From Planococcus sp. MER TA 32b (GTDB lineage Bacteria; Bacillota; Bacilli; Bacillales_A; Planococcaceae): a stretch of DNA of 64,000 nt. Under the pieces are notes generated by a model. The model worked only from the letters and a program-made list of their open reading frames with translations. It was not told the DNA's origin and made no database searches. The stretch's first letter is position 1. Each line of letters begins with the position of its first letter. The stretch covers positions 1,302,001 through 1,366,000 of the forward strand of contig JAMCAN010000001.1 of NCBI GenBank assembly GCA_023715185.1, given 5' to 3'. A program made the position numbers and the translations under genes. This document shows, one piece after another, positions 57,922 to 64,000 of the stretch.

Positions 57922-58401
57922 ATGGAAACCAGGATTGATCGGATCAAAAAGCAACTACACGCTGCGAGCTATAAGTTGACGCCACAGCGCGAAGCGACAG
58001 TTCGAGTTTTGCTAGACCATGAAGAGGACCATCTAAGTGCAGAAGACGTCTATCTGTTAGTGAAGGATATCGCACCGGAAATCGGGCTGGCTACTGTTTA
58101 TCGGACGTTGGAGCTATTAACTGAATTAAAAATTGTCGATAAAATAAATTTTGGTGATGGCGTATCACGATATGATCTGCGCCAGGAAGGTGCTGCACAT
58201 TTCCATCACCACCTTGTGTGCCTGGAATGTGGGGCAGTGGATGAAATACAGGAAGACTTGCTGGAAGATGTAGAAAGTATTGTAGAAAAACGCTGGAACT
58301 TTCAAATTAAAGACCACCGTCTTACTTTCCATGGCATCTGTTGGCGCTGCCATGACCGCAGCTCACAGGATACATCAGAAAAACGAGGCGATCGGGAGTA
58401 A
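57922..58401 (+). CDS. fur: Ferric uptake regulator Fur
   Basis: The 159-residue metal-dependent repressor has a winged HTH (YKLTPQREATVRVLLDHEEDHLSAEDVYLLVKDIAPEIGLATVYRTLELLTELKIVDKI). A dimerisation domain follows, with metal-binding HFHHHLVCLECG and structural zinc pairs C100/C103 and C140/C143. Fur, PerR and Zur are paralogues. Its place after nudF and before xerD is that of B. subtilis fur, which decides the assignment. GGAGGG precedes ATG. A perfect Per box upstream suggests peroxide-responsive control. Confidence 0.9.
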   Translation: METRIDRIKKQLHAASYKLTPQREATVRVLLDHEEDHLSAEDVYLLVKDIAPEIGLATVYRTLELLTELKIVDKINFGDGVSRYDLRQEGAAHFHHHLVCLECGAVDEIQEDLLEDVESIVEKRWNFQIKDHRLTFHGICWRCHDRSSQDTSEKRGDRE

Positions 58402-58427
58402 CGGCCAGTGATGGCCGTTTTTTTGTT
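58400..58427 (+). terminator. Terminator after fur
   Basis: ACGGCC and GGCCGT pair around a 6-nt loop, followed by a long T run; the left arm begins in the stop codon. Confidence 0.8.
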
Positions 58428-58508
58428 TTTATTGATTGGAATTACAGAATTTGCTGTTGCTGCGTCAACCACATAATGGAACTGTGATAAACGGAGGAGG
58501 CGGATAAA

Positions 58509-59411
58509 ATGAAATACGCAAAAGATGCATTGGATGACTACCTGCAGTTTTTGAGAGTGGAAAGACAGCTCGCTGCAAATACATTACTGTCATATGAGCG
58601 GGATTTAAAAAGTTACCTTCTATATTTGAAAGAAGTGGAGCAGCTGGAATCTTTGCGCAATGTGGAAAGAATACATATATTGAATCACCTCAGCCATTTG
58701 AAAGAAACCACCATGTCGTCCAGAACTGTGGCCAGGCATATTTCGTCCATCCGCTCTTTCCATCAATTCCTGATCAGGGAGCGGATCGTGGATAAAGATC
58801 CGACAGTGCACCTGGAGATGCCGCAAATGGATAAGAAATTGCCGAATGTATTATCAATAGAAGAAGTTGATGCGCTGATAGAAGCGCCGGATATTTCTAA
58901 AGCAAACGGCAAAAGAGATCAGGCAATGCTTGAACTTTTATATGCCAGCGGGATGCGGGTCAGTGAATGCATCAATCTGGATTTGGAAGATGTCAATTTG
59001 ACGATGGGGTTTGTCCGCTGCTTTGGAAAAGGCGGCAAGGAGCGCATCATTCCATTGGGCAAATCAGCGCTTGCATCCTGCCGGGACTACTTATCAGGAC
59101 CCCGCAGCGAACTTGCGAAAACGGGCGTGACAACTGACGCATTATTTATCAACCAACGGGGTAAAAGACTAACGAGGCAGGGCTTTTGGAAATTGCTTAA
59201 ACAGCATGCTCAAAAGGCGGGAATTCAGAAAGAATTGACACCGCATACATTAAGACATTCTTTTGCCACACATTTGATTGAAAATGGCGCAGATCTTCGC
59301 GCAGTCCAGGAAATGCTGGGGCACGCGGATATTTCCACTACTCAAATCTATACGCATGTGAGCAAAACGAGGTTAAAAGATGTATATTCTCAATTTCACC
59401 CAAGAGCTTGA
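58509..59411 (+). CDS. xerD: Tyrosine recombinase XerD
   Basis: XerD resolves chromosome dimers at dif with its partner. The 300-residue enzyme has an N-terminal SAM-like DNA-binding domain ([25 protein letters not shown]) and a catalytic domain. Catalytic residues are R150, the Lys of the beta-hairpin (FGKGGKERI), H246 and R249 in HTLRH, H272, and nucleophile Y281. GGAGGAGGCGG precedes ATG. Its position between fur and the phosphopentomutase gene equals ripX/xerD of B. subtilis, so it is the housekeeping enzyme and not a phage integrase. Confidence 0.94.
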   Translation: MKYAKDALDDYLQFLRVERQLAANTLLSYERDLKSYLLYLKEVEQLESLRNVERIHILNHLSHLKETTMSSRTVARHISSIRSFHQFLIRERIVDKDPTVHLEMPQMDKKLPNVLSIEEVDALIEAPDISKANGKRDQAMLELLYASGMRVSECINLDLEDVNLTMGFVRCFGKGGKERIIPLGKSALASCRDYLSGPRSELAKTGVTTDALFINQRGKRLTRQGFWKLLKQHAQKAGIQKELTPHTLRHSFATHLIENGADLRAVQEMLGHADISTTQIYTHVSKTRLKDVYSQFHPRA

Positions 59412-59425
59412 CATAGGTCTGACAT

Positions 59426-59453
59426 CTGACAATGAGAAAATATATGTTAGAAT
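59426..59453 (+). promoter_or_regulatory. deoB promoter with tandem TCTGACA repeats
   Basis: CTGACA (59426-59431), 16-nt spacer, and extended -10 TG-T-TAGAAT ending at 59453. The -35 is part of two adjacent TCTGACA copies (59418-59431), with a third TTGACA at 59408; this may be an operator. Confidence 0.55.
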
Positions 59454-59479
59454 GAAAATGTGAATAAGGAGGATGTTAA

Positions 59480-60664
59480 ATGACAAATAAAGTTTTCAAT
59501 CGCATTCATTTAATTGTTTTGGATTCAGTAGGGATAGGCGAAGCTCCTGACGCGGCGGCGTTCGGGGATACAGGTTCGGATACCCTTGGCCATATAGCAG
59601 AATCTGTCGGCGGTCTCAACATGCCGAATATGGAAAAATTGGGTCTTGGGAATATCAAAACGGTACAGGGAATTTCACCGGTTTCTTCTCCGGAAGCTTT
59701 CTACGGCAGACTGCAGGAAGCGTCTGTCGGAAAAGATACGATGACTGGACACTGGGAAATCATGGGCTTGAACATCGATACCCCTTTCAAGGTGTATCCT
59801 GATGGCTTCCCTCCGGAACTGATCGCACAGCTGGAAGAGAAAACCGGCCGGAAAGTAATTGGCAACAAACCTGCAAGCGGAACCGAAATTCTGAATGAAC
59901 TTGGTGCTGAGCATATAGAAACAGGGGCGATCATTGTTTATACGTCCGCTGATCCAGTGCTTCAGATTGCGGCTCACGAAGAGGTCGTTCCTCTTGAAGA
60001 ATTATATAAAATCTGTGAAATAGCGCGTGAATTGACTTTGTCTCCAGAATATTTGGTCGGGCGGGTGATCGCACGTCCGTTTATCGGTGAAGAAGGTGCA
60101 TTCAAACGCACTTCCAACCGTCATGACTATGCGCTGACTCCATTCAGCCGCACAGTCATGAATGAGTTGAAGGATAATGGCAAAGATGTTATCGCCATCG
60201 GTAAAATTGACGATATCTACAATGGCGCGGGTGTGACAAAAGCGCTCCGTACAAAAGACAATGGAGATGGAATGGATAAATTGGCTGCTGTAGCAGGCGA
60301 GGATTTCAATGGTTTGAGTTTCCTTAACCTTGTGGACTTTGACGCGTTGTTCGGCCATCGCCGCGACCCGAAAGGATACGGTGAAGCATTGGAGGAATTT
60401 GACCGCCGTTTGCCTGAGGTTCTTGAAAAGATGGACAGTGACGATTTATTGATTATCACTGCAGACCATGGCAATGACCCGACTTTCCCTGGGACTGACC
60501 ACACACGTGAATATGTTCCATTGTTGGCTTATTCACCAAGATTTGAAACAGGTAAAGAACTTGGGCTCGGTTCCACATTTGCGGATATCGGCGCAACAAT
60601 TGCAGAGAATTTCTCTGTACCGATGCCGGAATTCGGTACAAGCTTCCTATCCAAATTAAAATAA
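59480..60664 (+). CDS. deoB: Phosphopentomutase
   Basis: DeoB (Drm) interconverts (deoxy)ribose-1-phosphate and -5-phosphate, so that sugar from nucleoside cleavage enters central metabolism. The 394-residue alkaline-phosphatase-superfamily protein has metal ligands in [26 protein letters not shown], the phospho-acceptor threonine region [14 protein letters not shown], and [31 protein letters not shown] precedes ATG. pdp begins 18 nt after its stop with no terminator, making a nucleoside-salvage operon. Confidence 0.96.
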   Translation: MTNKVFNRIHLIVLDSVGIGEAPDAAAFGDTGSDTLGHIAESVGGLNMPNMEKLGLGNIKTVQGISPVSSPEAFYGRLQEASVGKDTMTGHWEIMGLNIDTPFKVYPDGFPPELIAQLEEKTGRKVIGNKPASGTEILNELGAEHIETGAIIVYTSADPVLQIAAHEEVVPLEELYKICEIARELTLSPEYLVGRVIARPFIGEEGAFKRTSNRHDYALTPFSRTVMNELKDNGKDVIAIGKIDDIYNGAGVTKALRTKDNGDGMDKLAAVAGEDFNGLSFLNLVDFDALFGHRRDPKGYGEALEEFDRRLPEVLEKMDSDDLLIITADHGNDPTFPGTDHTREYVPLLAYSPRFETGKELGLGSTFADIGATIAENFSVPMPEFGTSFLSKLK

Positions 60665-60682
60665 AAAAGGCGGATGACATTC

Positions 60683-61987
60683 ATGAGAATGGTAGATTTG
60701 ATAGAGAAAAAAAGAGACGGATTTGAACTGTCGACAGAAGAAATCCAATTTATAGTAACAGGCTATACAGATGGCGGCATCGATGATTATCAGATGAGCG
60801 CATTCCTGATGGCCACTTATTTCCAGAACATGACCGACCGCGAACGTGCGGATCTGACAATGGCTATGGCGGCTTCAGGCGATCAGATCGACTTGTCGGC
60901 CATCGACGGCATTAAAGTTGATAAACATTCAACCGGCGGTGTCGGCGATACGACGACATTGGTGCTTGGGCCATTGGTAGCTGCATGCGGCGTTCCGGTA
61001 GCGAAAATGAGTGGTCGAGGACTGGGCCACACAGGCGGCACAATTGATAAATTGGAAGCGATAGAAGGATTCCACGTGGAATTATCCACTGAAGATTTCA
61101 TCAAGCAAGTAAACGATATTAAAGTGGCAGTCATAGGCCAGAGCGGCAACTTGACGCCTGCAGATAAAAAGCTTTACGCACTGCGTGATGTAACGGCAAC
61201 TGTAAACAGCATACCGTTGATTGCAAGCTCGATCATGAGCAAGAAAATTGCTGCCGGAGCGGACGCCATCGTACTTGATGTAAAAACTGGCGAAGGCGCA
61301 TTTATGAAAACAGCTGAAGATGCTGAAGAATTAGCGCATGCCATGGTTGGCATCGGCAATGCAACTGGACGCAAGACAATGGCGATCATTTCTGATATGA
61401 GCCAGCCGCTTGGTTTTGCAATCGGAAATGCATTGGAAGTTAAAGAAGCCATTGAAACTTTGCAAGGAAATGGGCCTGAAGATCTTACCGAACTTTGCCT
61501 TGTTCTCGGCAGCCAGATGGTTGTAGTCGGCGGAAAAGCTGACAGCCTGGAAGAAGCGCGCGAAATGCTGGAAGAAGTTATCTCAAACGGTAAAGCGTTG
61601 GAAATCTTCCGCCAGTTCATCAAAGCACAAGGCGGAAATCCTGCAGTAGTGGATGACGTCAGCTTATTGCCACAGGCGAAATTCGTAAAAGATGTGCCTT
61701 CACAAAAAGAAGGTTATGTTTCCTTTATGGAAGCGGATGAAATCGGTACCGCGGCAATGGTACTCGGAGCAGGAAGAGCGACGAAAGAATCGGAAATCGA
61801 TCTTGCTGTCGGCATTGTTCTCCATAAGAAAGTTGGCGATTTCGTTAAAAAAGGTGAAGCACTCGCAACTGTCTATTCCAATACAGAGGATATCGCGCAA
61901 TGCACAGAGATGTTATATAATAGTATAGAATTCAAAGATGAAGCGGTTGAGAAAATTCAACTGATTTCAAAATTGATAACTGACTAA
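60683..61987 (+). CDS. pdp: Pyrimidine-nucleoside phosphorylase
   Basis: Pdp cleaves uridine, deoxyuridine and thymidine with phosphate. The 434-residue enzyme has the family phosphate loop [31 protein letters not shown] and a C-terminal biotinyl/lipoyl-like domain ([24 protein letters not shown]). ATG 60683 is chosen because AAAGGCGGA is then well spaced and the start [10 protein letters not shown] matches the family. Its sugar-phosphate product is the substrate of DeoB. In B. subtilis the partner after drm is a purine phosphorylase (pupG), so this pairing differs. Confidence 0.95.
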   Translation: MRMVDLIEKKRDGFELSTEEIQFIVTGYTDGGIDDYQMSAFLMATYFQNMTDRERADLTMAMAASGDQIDLSAIDGIKVDKHSTGGVGDTTTLVLGPLVAACGVPVAKMSGRGLGHTGGTIDKLEAIEGFHVELSTEDFIKQVNDIKVAVIGQSGNLTPADKKLYALRDVTATVNSIPLIASSIMSKKIAAGADAIVLDVKTGEGAFMKTAEDAEELAHAMVGIGNATGRKTMAIISDMSQPLGFAIGNALEVKEAIETLQGNGPEDLTELCLVLGSQMVVVGGKADSLEEAREMLEEVISNGKALEIFRQFIKAQGGNPAVVDDVSLLPQAKFVKDVPSQKEGYVSFMEADEIGTAAMVLGAGRATKESEIDLAVGIVLHKKVGDFVKKGEALATVYSNTEDIAQCTEMLYNSIEFKDEAVEKIQLISKLITD

Positions 61988-62023
61988 AAGAATCTTGCCG
62001 GGTTTTCCCGGCAAGATTCTTTT
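61986..62023 (+). terminator. Terminator after pdp
   Basis: AAAAGAATCTTGCCGGG pairs with CCCGGCAAGATTCTTTT, a 17-bp near-perfect stem. Confidence 0.9.
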
Positions 62024-62049
62024 CGAATTCGCATTCCAGGAGGTTGACT

Positions 62050-63369
62050 ATGCATTTATACGGTACACAAGCGATCAACGGCCAAGGCCATCTGACTATC
62101 GGCGGCGTTGATTCGGTCCAATTGGCTAAAGAATACGGAACGCCCCTTTTTGTTTATGATATTGAATTATTCCGGAAACGGGCGCGCGCATTCCAGGAAA
62201 CATTCGAAACCGCCGGAATCGGCTACCAGGTGGCCTATGCCAGCAAAGCGTTTTCAAGCATCGCCATCTATCAGGTGGCGGCACAGGAAGGACTATCCCT
62301 CGATGTCGTTTCAGACGGTGAATTGTTCACGGCGATTAAAGCGGGTTTCCCTAAAGAAAAAATACATTTTCACGGCAACAATAAAAGCCTGGAAGAATTG
62401 AAAATGGCTTTTGAAGAAGGGATTGGCTGTATCGTTGTCGATAACTTCCATGAAATCGCACAGCTTAAAATGCTGTCGGAAGAGTTTAAGCGGAAGATGA
62501 ATATCCTGCTGCGGGTCACACCGGGAATTGAAGCGCACACGCATGACTATATTACAACCGGCCAGGAAGATTCGAAATTCGGTTTCGATCTGAATAATGG
62601 GCAGGCGGACCGGGCGTTTGAACAGACATATGCCCATGAATATTTAAATTTGCTGGGTCTTCATTGCCATATCGGTTCCCAAATTTTCGACACAGCCGCG
62701 TTCCGTATGGCAGCCGGCAAGCTGGTTTCCAAAATGGCGGAATGGCAAAAAGAATCCGATTATCAATGTAAAGTTCTGAATCTCGGCGGCGGCTTCGGCA
62801 TCCGCTACACAGAAGAGGACCAGCCGCTTGAACCTTCACAATATGTGAAGGAAATGATCGTGACAGTCAAGCAGATTACGGAAGATTCGGGATTCCCAGT
62901 TCCGGAAATCTGGATTGAACCAGGGAGATCGCTGGTAGGGGACGCAGGCACAACGCTATATACCATCGGTTCAATGAAAGAAGTGCCGGAAATCCGGAAA
63001 TATATTGCGGTTGACGGGGGCATGTCGGATAATATCAGACCTGCTTTATATGGTGCCGCCTATAGTTCGATGATTGCCAATAAAGGGCACCAAGCGTTGT
63101 CGGAAACTTATACAGTTGCGGGAAAATGCTGCGAATCCGGTGATAAACTGATCGAACTTGCGAATTTGCCGGAAGCGGAAGCCGGAGACATTTTGGCTGT
63201 GTTCTGTACAGGTGCCTATGGCTATTCCATGGCCAGCAATTATAACCGTATCGCCCGTCCGGCAGTAGTATTTGCTGAAAACGGCCAGCACCAGCTGGCT
63301 GTAAGACGTGAAACACACGAAGATATCGTCAGCCTGGATCTTGAATACGGTGTAAAGGCGGAATCGTAA
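62050..63369 (+). CDS. lysA: Diaminopimelate decarboxylase
   Basis: LysA makes lysine from meso-diaminopimelate, the end of the pathway started by asd. The 439-residue fold-III PLP enzyme has the cofactor lysine K66 in YASKAFSS, the glycine-rich HCHIGSQIFD and NLGGGFGI, and the substrate-binding CESGD motif. ATG 62050 lies 6 nt after AGGAGG. Compared with B. subtilis, the dacF, spoIIA and spoVA genes upstream are missing. Its TAATG stop overlaps the start of a small membrane peptide. Confidence 0.95.
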   Translation: MHLYGTQAINGQGHLTIGGVDSVQLAKEYGTPLFVYDIELFRKRARAFQETFETAGIGYQVAYASKAFSSIAIYQVAAQEGLSLDVVSDGELFTAIKAGFPKEKIHFHGNNKSLEELKMAFEEGIGCIVVDNFHEIAQLKMLSEEFKRKMNILLRVTPGIEAHTHDYITTGQEDSKFGFDLNNGQADRAFEQTYAHEYLNLLGLHCHIGSQIFDTAAFRMAAGKLVSKMAEWQKESDYQCKVLNLGGGFGIRYTEEDQPLEPSQYVKEMIVTVKQITEDSGFPVPEIWIEPGRSLVGDAGTTLYTIGSMKEVPEIRKYIAVDGGMSDNIRPALYGAAYSSMIANKGHQALSETYTVAGKCCESGDKLIELANLPEAEAGDILAVFCTGAYGYSMASNYNRIARPAVVFAENGQHQLAVRRETHEDIVSLDLEYGVKAES

Positions 63370-63473
63370 TGAAAAAGAATAATATCATATTGCTTTTATT
63401 GTTATTGCTGATGGCTGTCGGCTGGGGGATCGTGTATTGGATTTTCTTTGCAGATCAGGTTTCGGGTGTGTGA
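63369..63473 (+). CDS. 34-residue single-helix membrane peptide coupled to lysA
   Basis: ATG overlaps the lysA stop (TAATG), and AAGGCGGA lies 7 nt upstream inside lysA. The peptide MKKNN is followed by a hydrophobic helix ILLLLLLLMAVGWGIVYWIFF and ends ADQVSGV. This is a typical single-pass microprotein with a positive N-terminus. I know no named family for it; small membrane proteins after lysA may occur in relatives. The overlap and ribosome-binding site make real translation likely. Function unknown. Confidence 0.55.
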   Translation: MKKNNIILLLLLLLMAVGWGIVYWIFFADQVSGV

Positions 63474-63554
63474 TTTTGAAGAAGAGTGGAGTGACTTTGG
63501 GGCATTAGCCAATTCAGTGCTCCTGTCTCTGCATCGCTGCGCTGCTTTTTCGCA

Positions 63555-63588
63555 AAGAGCGGGCCCTTTAAGTCGTGGGCCCGCTCTT
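63555..63588. other. Perfect 12-bp inverted repeat between lysA region and ribT
   Basis: AAGAGCGGGCCC, a 10-nt spacer, and GGGCCCGCTCTT. It could terminate the lysA transcript, but the downstream sequence CGCTGTCGCTTTTC is only mildly T-rich. That tail resembles the right end of dispersed repeat C. Confidence 0.6.
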
Positions 63589-63610
63589 CGCTGTCGCTTT
63601 TCGGTGAAAC

Positions 63611-63639
63611 TTGAGTTATTGCTTAGAATATAGTAGGAT
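63611..63639 (+). promoter_or_regulatory. ribT promoter
   Basis: TTGAGT (63611-63616), 17-nt spacer, TAGGAT (63634-63639). Confidence 0.45.
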
Positions 63640-63676
63640 AAGTTAAGTTGTTTCAAGAAGAAAACGAGGGATTATT

Positions 63677-64000
63677 ATGTTATTCAGATACAAAAAATCA
63701 TTCGAGAAAATAGCTATGGGCTTGCTGTCGTTCATGCCAAAAGAGCGTGAGCTTAAAAAGCTGCAGCAGACTATGCATATATACGAAGAAAATCCTGATT
63801 GGCAATTATATCTCTGGAAAAAAGGCGAGGATTTTGTCGGGCTTCTGGGAGTTGAAGTGGCTGAAGATCAATTCGTCATCCATCATATTTCGGTTAACCC
63901 TTCCCACCGCGGAGAAGGCATCGGACACGATATGATCGAGAAAATCCAGCAGATCATGCAGGACCGGAAAATGATCGCAACAAAAGAAACTGAAGCTTTC
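63677..64000 (+). CDS. ribT: GNAT-family acetyltransferase RibT, N-terminal part
   Basis: The frame starts at ATG 63677 (GAGGG upstream) and runs off the window after 108 residues without a stop. It opens MLFRYKKSFEKIAMGLLSFM, as B. subtilis RibT does, and contains the acetyl-CoA loop region HISVNPSHRGEGIGHDMIEKI. RibT is a GNAT-type acetyltransferase linked to the riboflavin operon; its acceptor is not known. Location after lysA is close to that in B. subtilis, where ppiB lies between. Confidence 0.85.
   Translation, partial: MLFRYKKSFEKIAMGLLSFMPKERELKKLQQTMHIYEENPDWQLYLWKKGEDFVGLLGVEVAEDQFVIHHISVNPSHRGEGIGHDMIEKIQQIMQDRKMIATKETEAF

Noticed and set aside
58509-59411. Phage integrase at the tyrosine recombinase gene
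   Set aside because: Sequence length and the fur-xerD-deoB order match chromosomal XerD; no phage genes or att repeats are near.

Overview
The window is a chromosomal segment of a low-to-moderate G+C Gram-positive bacterium. Gene content, gene order, AGGAGG ribosome-binding sites and frequent TTG/GTG starts all point to Bacillales. The best fit is a non-sporulating member of the Planococcaceae (Planococcus or Planomicrobium type). This rests on gene-order recall and recognised protein families, not on a database search. About 60 protein genes were called. No rRNA, tRNA, CRISPR array, prophage or transposase was seen.

Layout. (1) 1-9926: end of ribF, then rpsO, pnp, an M16 protease (mlpA/ymxG), asd, rnjB and ftsK/spoIIIE. 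This is the Bacillus subtilis order without ylxY, dapG, dapA and the dipicolinate synthase genes. (2) 10000-15730: a GntR-type regulator and a complete BMP-family nucleoside ABC importer (lipoprotein, ATPase, two permeases). (3) 15950-24197: ymfF-ymfH-ymfI-ymfK-ymfM-pgsA-cinA-recA. (4) 24460-33440: rny-ymdB-miaB-ricA-mutS-mutL. (5) 33456-38727: glpK, glpD and a lipase-like hydrolase inserted between mutL and miaA-hfq. (6) 38900-43054: rhodanese, a TRIC-like membrane protein, ynbB and glnR-glnA. (7) 43055-45064: an AT-rich, gene-poor accessory stretch with two unknown small genes and a methyltransferase. (8) 45308-49814: lexA / yneA-yneB-ynzC, tkt and yneF. (9) 49941-64000: genes that lie elsewhere in B. 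subtilis (yqkD, yqkK, yqkF, nudF, fur, xerD, deoB), mixed with hmgL, a thiolase, guaC and an unlinked murE, followed by pdp, lysA, a 34-residue membrane peptide and the start of ribT.

How the genes work together. Housekeeping themes are RNA turnover (pnp, rnjB, rny, ricA, hfq), DNA repair and the SOS response (recA, lexA, yneA, mutSL), nucleoside import and salvage (nup-like ABC system, deoB, pdp, guaC), glycerol catabolism, glutamine synthesis and lysine biosynthesis. Several control sites can be read directly. They are LexA boxes at recA and in the lexA/yneA divergent region, a perfect GlnR box upstream of glnRA, and a perfect Per-box palindrome upstream of fur.

The most interesting unexplained signals are four. 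First, a roughly 125-bp dispersed intergenic repeat with compensatory stem changes, in three full and two partial copies. Second, a structured region between recA and rny plus an inverted repeat over the rny -35 box. Third, a MurE-like ligase outside any cell-wall cluster whose substrate motif reads DDLN. Fourth, the repeated absence of sporulation genes at exactly the places where B. subtilis carries them. I did not find a clearly new multi-gene system.
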